Counted from the stretch's first letter, positions 7,670-15,123 are shown. The stretch: 16,414 nucleotides of DNA from an uncultured Johnsonella sp. (GCA_900766185.1 CAAFUL010000025.1:1-16414), one strand, 5' to 3'. Made by a program: numbers and translations. Notes: a model not told the origin generated them from the sequence alone.

Positions 7670-8335
7670 ATGGCTAAATGTTATGGAATAGGTGTAGGAC
7701 CGGGAGATCCTGAGCTGCTTACACTAAAAGCGCTTAAACTTTTAAAATTATGTCCGGTAATTGCGGCTCCTGATAATGCGACAGCCTTTGATATAGCGAG
7801 GGGAGTCTATGAGGATATAGAAAGTAAAGAGTATATGCCTCTTAAGCTTGTTATGACCAAGGATGTCGAAAAAAGAGAAAAGGCTTACAGGCAGGCGGTT
7901 AAAGAAATAGAAAATAAACTTGATGAGGGTAAGGATGTTGCCTGTCTTACACTTGGAGATGTCAGCGTATACTCAACATTTATGTATATGTATAAACTTT
8001 TGACAGAAGACGGTTATGAGGCTGAAATAGTACCGGGGATAACTTCTTTTTGTGCTTCGGCAGCCCGAATGGGTATAAGCCTCGGAGAAAGAGAAGAGAG
8101 TATACATATAATTGCATCTTCTTATGACTTGGAAAAAGAGCTTGATTACAGCGGCACTAAAATATATATGAAGGCAGGCAAGCAGATATCAAAGCTTAGA
8201 GAGCTTTTGCAAAAAAAAGAAAAAAAAGCCTATGCCATATCAAATTGCGGTATGCCCGGGGAAAAGGTATATGAGAGCTTGGACGAGCTTGGAGATGATG
8301 CAAGTTACTATAGTTTAATCATTGTTAAAGATTAA
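7670..8335 (+). CDS. cbiL: Cobalt-(pre)corrin-2 C20-methyltransferase
   Basis: This 221-aa SAM-dependent tetrapyrrole methylase adds the C20 methyl group early in corrin-ring synthesis. GIGVGPGDPELLTLKALKLL (6-25) is the N-terminal methylase signature. LTLGDVSVYSTFMY (93-106) is the SAM-binding loop in the form specific to CobI/CbiL. VPGITSFCASAAR (121-133) follows. Length is near the usual 220-240. It starts 19 nt after hisS with AAAGGAAGG (7657-7665) as binding site, so it is very likely co-transcribed with hisS. Its product would pass to CbiH encoded next. The anaerobic (cobalt-early) name is chosen because of the cbiE/cbiT/cbiJ context downstream and the anaerobic-looking host; the sequence alone does not separate CobI from CbiL. 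Confidence 0.9.
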   Translation: MAKCYGIGVGPGDPELLTLKALKLLKLCPVIAAPDNATAFDIARGVYEDIESKEYMPLKLVMTKDVEKREKAYRQAVKEIENKLDEGKDVACLTLGDVSVYSTFMYMYKLLTEDGYEAEIVPGITSFCASAARMGISLGEREESIHIIASSYDLEKELDYSGTKIYMKAGKQISKLRELLQKKEKKAYAISNCGMPGEKVYESLDELGDDASYYSLIIVKD

Positions 8336-8336
8336 A

Positions 8337-8354
8337 AGACTTATTTTTAAGTCT
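8337..8354 (+). other. Small hairpin ahead of the cbiH ribosome binding site
   Basis: AGACTTA (8337-8343) and TAAGTCT (8348-8354) pair over 7 bp around TTTT. It starts 2 nt after the cbiL stop and lies 11 nt before AGGAGG (8366-8371). The binding site is 13 nt from the cbiH ATG, longer than usual. No T-run follows, so it is probably an mRNA stability or translation element rather than a terminator. AT-rich chance folding is also possible. Confidence 0.3.
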
Positions 8355-8384
8355 AAGAATTAAAAAGGAGGCGACAAGATTTAG

Positions 8385-9116
8385 ATGTCGAATAAGATAT
8401 ATGTAGTAGGTTTCGGTCCGGGAGCCTATGAGCAAATGACGATAGAAGCCGTAAATGTGCTTAAAGCAGTTGATGTAATAACCGGTTATACGGTTTATAC
8501 AGATATAATTAAGGAGTATTTTCCCGATAAAGAGTATATAAATACCCCTATGAGGCAGGAAGTGGACAGATGTAAGCTTACATTGGATATTGCAAAGGGC
8601 GGTAAGAGTGTTGCACTGGTTTGCTCCGGAGATGCCGGAGTGTACGGACTTGCCGGTCTGATGTATGAAATAGCCGGTGATGAGGATGTGGAAATAGAGG
8701 TTATTGCCGGAGTGTCGGCAGTACTTTCGGGAGCGAGCATACTTGGAGCACCTCTTATACATGATTTTACCGTGATAAGCTTAAGTGATCTGCTTACCCC
8801 GTGGGAGAAGATAGAAACAAGACTTGAGTGTGCGGCAAAGGGGGATTTTGTAATTTGCTTATATAATCCCTCAAGTAAAAAAAGGTCGGATTACTTAAGT
8901 AAGGCTTGTAATATACTTATGAAATACAAGGATAAGAATACGGTTTGCGGTTTGGTTGAGAATATAGGAAGAGAGGGGCAAAGACAGGAAGTGCTTAGCC
9001 TTGAAGAACTTGAAAAGACCAGTGTAAATATGTTTACTACGGTATTTATAGGTAATTCTCAGACTATGGAGCTTAGTAAAAAGATGGTTACACCAAGAGG
9101 TTACAGATATGAGTAA
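8385..9116 (+). CDS. cbiH: Cobalt-factor III C17-methyltransferase (ring contraction)
   Basis: This 243-aa SAM-dependent methylase methylates C17 and contracts the macrocycle, the defining step of corrin formation. Visible motifs are VVGFGPGAYEQMT (7-19), CSGDAGVYGLAG (80-91), the SAM loop IAGVSAVLSGASILGAPL (107-124), and LYNPSSKKR (159-167), the last diagnostic of CobJ/CbiH. It is the short form, without the C-terminal ferredoxin or nitrite-reductase-like extension seen in some CbiH60 proteins, so any redox partner is separate. The ATG is 13 nt after AGGAGG, a long spacing, but no alternative in-frame start is closer because a TAG lies directly upstream. The 3' end overlaps the next gene by 8 nt. 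Confidence 0.9.
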   Translation: MSNKIYVVGFGPGAYEQMTIEAVNVLKAVDVITGYTVYTDIIKEYFPDKEYINTPMRQEVDRCKLTLDIAKGGKSVALVCSGDAGVYGLAGLMYEIAGDEDVEIEVIAGVSAVLSGASILGAPLIHDFTVISLSDLLTPWEKIETRLECAAKGDFVICLYNPSSKKRSDYLSKACNILMKYKDKNTVCGLVENIGREGQRQEVLSLEELEKTSVNMFTTVFIGNSQTMELSKKMVTPRGYRYE

Positions 9117-11220
9117 TATATTTATATTCGGAGGTACTACTGAGGGAAGAAAGCTCGCACTTGGCTGCGAGCTTCTTAAGATACCTGCATATGTTTCGGT
9201 AGCAAGTGAATACGGAAGTGATGTACTTGGAGAGCTTGAGGTCGTAAAAGTGCTGGAAGGCAGAATGAATATTGATGAGATGAGTAAGAAGTTTAGCGAG
9301 CTTAATATTTCTGTCGTATATGATGCCACCCACCCTTTTGCTACCGTAGTAAAGGAGAATATTAAAACAGCCTGTGAGCAAAACGGTATAGAGTATATAA
9401 GAGTACTTAGAAATATCACCGATATAGGCACTGAGGATTATAAACTTGTATCAAGTGTTGATGAAGCTGTAGACTACCTTGCTGCTTGTGAGGGCAATGT
9501 TTTTGTGGCTACCGGAAGCAAGGAAATTGCCAAGTATAAAAAACTTGATTTAAGCAGGGTATACGCAAGGGTGCTTTCAGCAGTCGATTCAATTAATGCC
9601 TGCAAGGAAATAGGACTTGAAGGTTCTCATATTATTGCAATGCAGGGTCCTTTCAGTGAAAGACTTAATATTGCACTTATGCAAGAGTATAATTGCAAGT
9701 ATATGGTAAGCAAGCAAACCGGCAATAACGGAGGTTTTGATGAAAAGATAGAAGCTTGCAAGCAGGCAGGGGTGTATCCGATAATAGTTGCACTTCCGCA
9801 AAATGACAAGGGTATAGGCGAAGATGAAGCCATAGAGCGCATTGCAAAAAGTCAAAACATTATAAACTATAAGGAGTTATTGAATAAACATTCAGATAAT
9901 TCTTTAGAAGCCGAGAATATAAAAACTGATGCAGCCTATAAAATAAGTATAGTAGGCATAGGTCCGGGAAGTTTGGAATATGTCAATGCCAAGGCAAGAA
10001 AGCTTATAGCAGGGGCGGATATTTTAGTTGCAGGGTCTGAGAGAATGTTTGAACTGGGTGATGAGCTTAGAAAAGAAGTTGGAGTTAAAAAGGAATATGC
10101 AGCATTTAAGTCCTATAAGACTATAGATATTATAAACTTTATTAAAGAGCAGTTTGAAGCTGCAAAAGCACTTTCTAAAAATGTAAGTGCGGTGGTTTTA
10201 ATGAGCGGCGATACCGGATTTTACAGCGGAACACAGAGTCTTTACAAGCATATAGAGGCTATGGCTAAGGACAGTGAAAATATACTTCATAAGGTTGATA
10301 TGCAGATAGTTCCAAGCATATCTTCAATATCATACTTAGCTTCAAGATATAATATCTCATGGCATGATATGAAGATAGTGAGCTTACATGGAAGAAGCGG
10401 ACATCTTGCTTACGAACTTAGAACCAATAAAAAAGTTTTTGTTATAAGCTCAGGAGGCTTGGAAACTTCCGATATCATTAAAAATCTTGTTGATGGAGGT
10501 TTTGCGGATTGTGATATATATATAGGTGAAAATATGTCCTATCCTGAAGAAGTGTTAAGTCATGGAAAAGTAGCCGACTTTAAGGAGCATAAGTTTTTGG
10601 AACTTTGCAGCATGATTATAATAAATCAGAATGCAAGCCCTATGCATATTAAACTGGGCATAGAAGATGAAGAATTTATCAGAGACAAGGTACCTATGAC
10701 CAAGTCGGAAATAAGAGCTTTATCTGTTGCAAAGCTTGGACTTTCCAATGAGGATATATGCTATGATGTAGGTGCAGGAACCGGCTCGGTAAGTATAGAA
10801 ATGGCAGTGAATGTTCCAAAGGGCAAGGTCTATGCCATAGAAAAGAAAACTATAGCTGCTGAGCTTATTTATAAGAATATAGAAAAATTCGGACTTGACA
10901 ATATCGAAGTGGTAAAGGGCGAGGCAAGTGTTTCAATGGAAGAGCTTGAAGCACCTGATGCGGTATTTATAGGTGGAACCACAGGTAAACTTAAGGAAAT
11001 ACTTAAGACAGTATTTGAAAAAAATGTCAAGGCAAGGGTGGTAATTACTGCCGTTTCTTTGGAAAGTGTAGCAGAGATCAATGAGGCTTGTAAGTATTAT
11101 GAAACACAGGGCTGTAAGACTGATATAGTTTTTGTCTCAGTATCAAATACAAAAAAAGTTGCGAATTATACTATGTTTGATGCTAAGAATCCCGTACTGA
11201 TTGCAAGTATAAAAGGTTAA
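9109..11220 (+). CDS. cbiJET: Triple fusion: precorrin-6A reductase CbiJ, C5-methylase CbiE, C15-methylase/decarboxylase CbiT
   Basis: Three consecutive corrin enzymes are joined in one 703-aa chain. CbiJ (about 1-255) shows FGGTTEGRKLA (7-17), DATHPFA (72-78), MQGPFS (178-183) and SKQTGNNGGFDEK (201-213). CbiE (about 277-510) shows IVGIGPGSLEYVNAKARKLI (281-300), SGDTGFYSG (366-374) and LHGRSGH (426-432). CbiT (about 515-703) shows RDKVPMTKSEIRAL (525-538) and the class I methyltransferase loop YDVGAGTGSVSIE (552-564). The linker at about 255-276 is Asn/Glu-rich. Together they reduce the precorrin-6A-level intermediate, methylate C5 and C15 and remove the acetate carboxyl at C12. The start overlaps cbiH by 8 nt, implying coupling. 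CbiE-CbiT fusions (CobL-like) are common; adding CbiJ in front is less so. The reading frame is unbroken across all joints. Confidence 0.93.
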   Translation: MSNIFIFGGTTEGRKLALGCELLKIPAYVSVASEYGSDVLGELEVVKVLEGRMNIDEMSKKFSELNISVVYDATHPFATVVKENIKTACEQNGIEYIRVLRNITDIGTEDYKLVSSVDEAVDYLAACEGNVFVATGSKEIAKYKKLDLSRVYARVLSAVDSINACKEIGLEGSHIIAMQGPFSERLNIALMQEYNCKYMVSKQTGNNGGFDEKIEACKQAGVYPIIVALPQNDKGIGEDEAIERIAKSQNIINYKELLNKHSDNSLEAENIKTDAAYKISIVGIGPGSLEYVNAKARKLIAGADILVAGSERMFELGDELRKEVGVKKEYAAFKSYKTIDIINFIKEQFEAAKALSKNVSAVVLMSGDTGFYSGTQSLYKHIEAMAKDSENILHKVDMQIVPSISSISYLASRYNISWHDMKIVSLHGRSGHLAYELRTNKKVFVISSGGLETSDIIKNLVDGGFADCDIYIGENMSYPEEVLSHGKVADFKEHKFLELCSMIIINQNASPMHIKLGIEDEEFIRDKVPMTKSEIRALSVAKLGLSNEDICYDVGAGTGSVSIEMAVNVPKGKVYAIEKKTIAAELIYKNIEKFGLDNIEVVKGEASVSMEELEAPDAVFIGGTTGKLKEILKTVFEKNVKARVVITAVSLESVAEINEACKYYETQGCKTDIVFVSVSNTKKVANYTMFDAKNPVLIASIKG

Positions 11221-11224
11221 ATAA

Positions 11225-12586
11225 ATGTATAATAATATAATGATAAGTGCTATGGATTCACATAGCGGAAAGACTGCAATATGCAGCAGTCTTATAACAG
11301 CTTTAAAAAAAAGGAACTTAAAGGTGGCAGCTTTTAAAACCGGACCGGACTACATAGATCCTATGTACCACAGTATAGCGGCAGCAAGAGTATGTATAAA
11401 TTTAGAGCCGTATTTTTTAGAAACGGATTTTAAGAAGGATGAATTAAAAAAACAATTTGCACATTATTCAAAAGGAGCGGATATAGCTGTTATAGAAGCT
11501 GCTATGGGATATTTTTCGGGAATTTATAAAGAAGAGCCCAGAGCAAGTGCCTATGCAGTTGCAAAAGAGCTTAATTCCTATGTCGTAATGGTAGTGTCTA
11601 AAGATAATTATACAAAGGTATCGGACTACCTTGCCGAGTATGGTGATAAGTTTGTAAAAGCAATTATTGTAAATAAGATAAATAGAGAAGAATATCTTGA
11701 TATAAAAAATCATATAGAAACCAATACCGGACTTTTAGTACTTGGTTACTTAGAAGAAAATAAAGCTTTCTTGGTTGAGAGCAGACACCTTGGACTTTAT
11801 ACTCCGGATGATGTTAAGGCAACTTTAGAAATACTGGAAAAAAGAGCTAAAATACTTGAGACTAAGGTAGATATAGATTTGTTGCTTTCACAAGTAGGAG
11901 AGATTAAGACAGATGATTTTGCAGACTTTAGTTATGAGGAGTCTGAAAAAACAGAAAGTTTTAATTTGGCTGTAGCTAAAGATGAGGCTTTTTCCTTTAT
12001 ATACGAAGATAATTTGGAGTTGTTAAAAAGTTTGGGAGCAAAGATAGTATTTTTTAGTCCAATACATGATGAGAAGTTGCCTGATAAAATATCGGGACTG
12101 TGGCTGCCCGGAGGCTATCCGGAAAGATACGGCAAGGAACTTTCTCAAAACACCTCAATGTGTGAATCAATAAAAAATGCTGTAGAAAGCGGACTGCCAA
12201 CCATTGCTGAGTGCGGAGGTTATATGTACCTGCACGAAGAAATGAAGGACAAAGAAGAAAATACTTACAAGCTTGTCGGAGCAATAAAAGGACTTACCTA
12301 TCCGACAGGTAAGCTTCAAAGATTTGGTTATATAGAAGTCAGCGCATACGAAGAAAATATGTTGCTTAAGAAAGGTGAAAGTTTCAGAGCACATGAATTC
12401 CACTATTGGGACAGTGAGAATAACGGTCAGTCCTGCCATGCGGTGAAGGCAAATAAGTCAAAAGAGTGGGATTGTATACACGCAAAAGATAATCTTTTTG
12501 CCGGTTATCCTCATATATATTTGAGGACTAATGTAAATATGGCAAAAAGATTTGTAGATAAGTGCAGGGCTTATAACAGATTATAA
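11225..12586 (+). CDS. cbiA: Cobyrinate a,c-diamide synthase
   Basis: This 453-aa ATP- and glutamine-dependent amidotransferase amidates the a and c carboxylates of cobyrinate. The N-terminal synthetase domain has a P-loop (DSHSGKT, 11-17), FKTGPDYIDPMYH (37-49) with the paired acidic residues D42 and D45, and E91 in EAAMGYFSG (91-99). The C-terminal class I glutaminase domain has LPGGYPE (294-300), the nucleophile C330 in AECGGYMYL (328-336), RAHEFHY (388-394) and H430. Oddities are that the P-loop lacks the first glycines of the usual GTxSGxGKT form and that the EGxMGxxDG motif reads EAAMGYFSG, with Ser for Asp. AAAAGG (11211-11216) inside the previous gene end supports the ATG at 11225, only 4 nt after that stop. 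Also known as CobB in other nomenclatures. Confidence 0.9.
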   Translation: MYNNIMISAMDSHSGKTAICSSLITALKKRNLKVAAFKTGPDYIDPMYHSIAAARVCINLEPYFLETDFKKDELKKQFAHYSKGADIAVIEAAMGYFSGIYKEEPRASAYAVAKELNSYVVMVVSKDNYTKVSDYLAEYGDKFVKAIIVNKINREEYLDIKNHIETNTGLLVLGYLEENKAFLVESRHLGLYTPDDVKATLEILEKRAKILETKVDIDLLLSQVGEIKTDDFADFSYEESEKTESFNLAVAKDEAFSFIYEDNLELLKSLGAKIVFFSPIHDEKLPDKISGLWLPGGYPERYGKELSQNTSMCESIKNAVESGLPTIAECGGYMYLHEEMKDKEENTYKLVGAIKGLTYPTGKLQRFGYIEVSAYEENMLLKKGESFRAHEFHYWDSENNGQSCHAVKANKSKEWDCIHAKDNLFAGYPHIYLRTNVNMAKRFVDKCRAYNRL

Positions 12587-12601
12587 ATTGTTAGGAGAGA
12601 A

Positions 12602-13429
12602 ATGTTTAAACTAAGTTCTAAATATCTCGATATGAGAAAGATTGCCGACAGCGGTCAGGTATTCAGATTTAATAAAATCGGTGAAGAAGGATATGACCTT
12701 GTAGCCGCTGACAAGCATTTGCGAATTAAAAAGCTTATTGAAAATGAAGAGGCAAATACCTATGAGCTTGATTGCAGTGAAAAAGAGTATAATGAGATAT
12801 GGAAAGAGTATTTTGATATGGATACGGATTACGGCATCTATACAAAAAATCTTGATCCGGAAGATGAGTATCTGATAAAAGCCTGTGAGTATTCTAAAGG
12901 TATAAGAATATTAAGACAGGATAAATGGGAAATGCTTATATCCTTTATAATTTCACAAAGGAAAAGTATACCTGCCATTAAATCATCAATAGAAAAGCTG
13001 GCTAAAAACTTCGGTGCAGAAATAGAAAAGGATACATATGCTTTTCCTAAGCCGGAGGCTATACTTAATGCCGATGAAACGCTTCTTGAGACTTGCGGGC
13101 TAGGTTACAGACTCCCTTATATTCGTGCTGCGGCAAGAGCCGTACTTGAAGAGGGGGTTGATTTATATAACTTGGATAATTTATCTGACGAGGAATTGGT
13201 TGATAAATTAAAAGAGTTTAAAGGGGTTGGAGTTAAGGTTGCCAACTGTGTTTTACTGTTTGCCTACCATAGAATAGGAGCCTTTCCTATAGATGTGTGG
13301 GTGGAAAAGATATTAAATAATCATTATAACAAAAGCTTCCCTATGGACAGGTATAAAGGATATGCAGGAGTATTGCAGCAGTATATGTTCTTTTATGAAA
13401 GAGAAATGTCCAATGTAAGATTAAAGTAG
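12602..13429 (+). CDS. ogg: OGG1-type 8-oxoguanine DNA glycosylase/AP lyase
   Basis: This 275-aa DNA repair enzyme should excise 8-oxoguanine opposite C. It has the eukaryote-like OGG1 layout: an N-terminal domain with SGQVFRF (17-23), then a helix-hairpin-helix core. LRQDKWEMLISFIISQRKSI (104-123) aligns with the OGG1 segment that opens the DNA, and FKGVGVKVANCVLLFA (206-221) is the HhH motif. K212 occupies the place of the catalytic Lys of human OGG1 (GVGTKVADC), and D231 in FPIDVWV that of the catalytic Asp. Clostridia are known to carry OGG1 enzymes of this kind. The start is 15 nt after cbiA with AGGAGAG (12593-12599) close to the ATG, so it is the last gene of the operon, before the terminator at 13608-13660. 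Confidence 0.92.
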   Translation: MFKLSSKYLDMRKIADSGQVFRFNKIGEEGYDLVAADKHLRIKKLIENEEANTYELDCSEKEYNEIWKEYFDMDTDYGIYTKNLDPEDEYLIKACEYSKGIRILRQDKWEMLISFIISQRKSIPAIKSSIEKLAKNFGAEIEKDTYAFPKPEAILNADETLLETCGLGYRLPYIRAAARAVLEEGVDLYNLDNLSDEELVDKLKEFKGVGVKVANCVLLFAYHRIGAFPIDVWVEKILNNHYNKSFPMDRYKGYAGVLQQYMFFYEREMSNVRLK

Positions 13430-13788
13430 TGTGAAGAAATCTAAGTAAGGCTAAATGTAAACCGATGTAATGTATTATTGACATTTAATTAATATCAGCA
13501 ATGGTAGAGTAAATCTAAAATTTCTTTATTATATACCTGTTGTGATCTATTAACAAAGTAGTAGTAAGGTTAGTGCAATAACAGTTAAATTCTTGTGCTG
13601 ATCAAATAAATTTGCATAACTACGATACTAAATTTAAAGTGGCTGTAGTTATGCAAATTTTTTATTTATTATTTGAGCAAACATAAACTGCTGTAGCAAC
13701 CGGTTAATAGTTAAACCGGTATTGTAGATGTTTTAGCGTTTTAGAACATATAGAAAACAGTAATTAGTTTAAACACTTAGTCGCTATA
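13430..13788. other. Intergenic region between convergent ogg and yitT
   Basis: No credible gene lies in these 359 bases. They contain the main terminator (13608-13660) and a second inverted repeat, ACCGGTT (13699-13705) with AACCGGT (13714-13720), loop 8 nt. The latter has no T-run on either strand, but its position suggests a supporting role in ending yitT transcription. The first ~170 bases (13430-13600) are AT-rich and show nothing I can name. Confidence 0.6.
13608..13660. terminator. Intrinsic terminator of the hisS-cbi-ogg operon, probably bidirectional
   Basis: AAATTTGCATAACTAC (13608-13623) and GTAGTTATGCAAATTT (13645-13660) are perfectly complementary over 16 bp, with a 21-nt loop, followed by TTTTATTTATTATTT on the plus strand. 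On the minus strand ATTTGAT follows the stem, so it may also stop transcripts from yitT, which reads toward it. Confidence 0.85.
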
Positions 13789-14697
13789 CTACCTTAAGAA
13801 GAAGTCTTTATTTCTGTTATCGGGATTAAAGAAAGTGAATCCCTGACCTATAACCTGATAAGTATCCATTATCGATATAAAGGCATGAGGGTCGATTTTT
13901 AATATCTGCCTTTGTGCAGTCATTACTTGATAGCTGTTTACAACAATATAAAGTACTTCCTTGTCAGCCTTTGTATAATAACCATAGCCTTTAAGTACCG
14001 TAACACCACGGTTGATACCGGCAAGTATCATATCTGAAATCTCGTTAGGTTTATCGGTTATTATAATCATAGATTTTTTGCGGTTAAGTCCTTCTGTTAA
14101 AAAGGCAATTACCTGAGTGGAAATAAAAAGTAAGATAGTGGTTACTATCATTTTTTCGATTCCTATTACAAAACTTGAGAAAATCATTACAAGAGCATCA
14201 CAAATCATTACACCTGCGGCAAAACCTATTCCGAGATACTTTTTCATAATCATAGCGATAATATCGGAACCGGCAGTAGTACCGTTACCTATTATGATGA
14301 TGCCCATACCTGTACCGGTAAGTATACCTCCGGCTGCAGCAGCGATAAGTATATTATCGGAAATAAAAGGAGTGGGATGTATGACATTTAAGAATACACT
14401 TATAACCACAAGAGTGTATACGGTAAATATAAGTGTGCGTTTTTCCAGAAAATGCCAACCGATTACCAGAAGTATTGCGTTAAGCACAAAGTTGGAATTT
14501 CCTGTAGGAATTTGTGTAAGATAATTGATAATTATGGATACACCGGCTATTCCGCCTGTTGCAAACTTATTAGGTATAATAAAAGCATTTATACCGCAGG
14601 AGTAAATAGCACAACCTATTGTTATTAAAATAATAGAGTAAATTATTTCTTTAGTACTCATATTTAGAATTTCTTTTATATTAAATTTACTTTTCAT
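13789..14697 (-). CDS. YitT family membrane protein (DUF161 plus DUF2179)
   Basis: This 302-aa integral membrane protein has an N-terminal membrane domain and a cytosolic C-terminal DUF2179 domain; its biochemical role is not known. Hydrophobic segments lie at about 19-41, 50-61, 71-83, 89-106, 117-137, 160-180 and 183-203 (numbered from one codon upstream). Conserved family motifs are FATGGIAGVSIII (46-58) and GNGTTAGSDIIAMI (138-151). The C-terminal part has RGVTVLKGYGYYTKADKEVL (231-250), typical of DUF2179. The longest open frame begins at a TTG (14700-14698), but GAGAAGGTG (14705-14713) is only 4 nt from that TTG and 7 nt from the next codon, an ATG at 14697, so I start there. It is monocistronic with a long structured leader of about 215-245 nt. 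Confidence 0.88.
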   Translation of the reverse strand: MKSKFNIKEILNMSTKEIIYSIILITIGCAIYSCGINAFIIPNKFATGGIAGVSIIINYLTQIPTGNSNFVLNAILLVIGWHFLEKRTLIFTVYTLVVISVFLNVIHPTPFISDNILIAAAAGGILTGTGMGIIIIGNGTTAGSDIIAMIMKKYLGIGFAAGVMICDALVMIFSSFVIGIEKMIVTTILLFISTQVIAFLTEGLNRKKSMIIITDKPNEISDMILAGINRGVTVLKGYGYYTKADKEVLYIVVNSYQVMTAQRQILKIDPHAFISIMDTYQVIGQGFTFFNPDNRNKDFFLR

Positions 14698-14704
14698 CAA
14701 TAAA

Positions 14705-14713
14705 CACCTTCTC
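14705..14713 (-). promoter_or_regulatory. Ribosome binding site deciding the yitT start
   Basis: On the minus strand this reads GAGAAGGTG. Its distance favours the ATG at 14697 (7 nt) over the adjacent upstream TTG at 14700 (4 nt). Confidence 0.6.
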
Positions 14714-14752
14714 TATTTAATTTCTACTTTATCAGGGTTCAGATAAGTCATT

Positions 14753-14808
14753 ATCTTCGTTAAAATAGTACAAAACTTTTAGTACGAATTTATAAAAGTA
14801 CTGAAGAT
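14753..14808. repeat. TAGTAC direct repeats with inverted partner in the yitT leader
   Basis: TAGTAC occurs at 14766-14771 and again at 14780-14785, followed by its inverted partner GTACT at 14798-14802. ATCTTC (14753-14758) and GAAGAT (14803-14808) pair outside it, with an 8-nt bulge on the left side. The structure lies between the probable yitT promoter and its ribosome binding site. It could be a regulator binding site or an RNA structure controlling yitT. No known riboswitch core is recognised, and in such AT-rich DNA chance is possible. Confidence 0.35.
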
Positions 14809-14831
14809 GAATGTCGTAATAAATCTGATAG

Positions 14832-14889
14832 ATATGTATATAATATTCTGCTCGAAAGTAAGTTTTCATTCATGATATTGTATATGTAT
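14832..14889. repeat. Imperfect AT-rich inverted repeat
   Basis: ATATGTATATAATAT (14832-14846) pairs with ATATTGTATATGTAT (14875-14889) over 15 bp including three G-T pairs, with a loop of about 28 nt. The wobble pairs make the fold better on plus-strand RNA than on the minus-strand yitT leader. It may be no more than AT-rich low complexity. Confidence 0.3.
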
Positions 14890-14916
14890 ATCTGTCCCAT
14901 ACAAACAGCGACCTTT

Positions 14917-14925
14917 ATTATAACA
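14917..14925 (-). promoter_or_regulatory. Candidate extended -10 promoter for yitT
   Basis: The minus strand reads TGTTATAAT, a consensus -10 with the TGn extension, which can compensate for a poor -35. It would give a leader of about 215 nt. Confidence 0.4.
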
Positions 14926-14948
14926 TTTGTGCTTTAAAAAGCCTATAC

Positions 14949-14976
14949 ATTATATATAAAATTATAACAAAATCAA
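14949..14976 (-). promoter_or_regulatory. Second candidate promoter for yitT
   Basis: On the minus strand, TTGATT (14976-14971), a 16-nt spacer and TATAAT (14954-14949) form a plausible sigma-A promoter upstream of the extended -10 site. The two could be tandem promoters, or only one may be real. Confidence 0.4.
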
Positions 14977-15048
14977 ATTGGAAGTTATTAAGGAAATTGT
15001 TTAATAGTATTTATATATATTAAATAGAGAAAATAAATGGGGTTAATA

Positions 15049-15077
15049 TTAACAAATCCTGCCAAATAAAGTATAAT
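15049..15077 (+). promoter_or_regulatory. Promoter of the D-cysteine desulfhydrase-like gene
   Basis: TTAACA (15049-15054), a 17-nt spacer and consensus TATAAT (15072-15077) predict transcription from about 15084. This leaves too little leader for translation from an ATG at 15088 and supports the start at 15124. Confidence 0.65.
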
Positions 15078-15110
15078 TTTATAAAATATGTACTTCAATA
15101 AACTAAGTTT

Positions 15111-15117
15111 AAGGAGG
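15111..15117 (+). promoter_or_regulatory. Ribosome binding site deciding the start at 15124
   Basis: AAGGAGG is a near-perfect anti-Shine-Dalgarno match, 6 nt before the ATG at 15124. The earlier in-frame ATG at 15088 has no binding site and lies almost at the predicted transcription start. Confidence 0.8.
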
Positions 15118-15123
15118 AAGCTT

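Noticed and set aside
8895..9431. 178-codon open frame on the minus strand
   Set aside because: It lies wholly antisense to the well-supported cbiH and cbiJET genes and has a Ser/Leu-rich shadow composition.
13479..13510. TTGACA-like -35 element in the gap after ogg
   Set aside because: No acceptable -10 lies 16-18 nt downstream, and no gene on the plus strand follows before the terminator.
14117..14524. 135-codon plus-strand open frame
   Set aside because: It is antisense to the YitT membrane segments and mirrors their repetitive hydrophobic codons; no binding site and no family resemblance.
15088..15123. Extended N-terminus of the desulfhydrase from the ATG at 15088
   Set aside because: That ATG has no ribosome binding site and sits almost at the predicted transcription start; the ATG at 15124 has AAGGAGG at good spacing.
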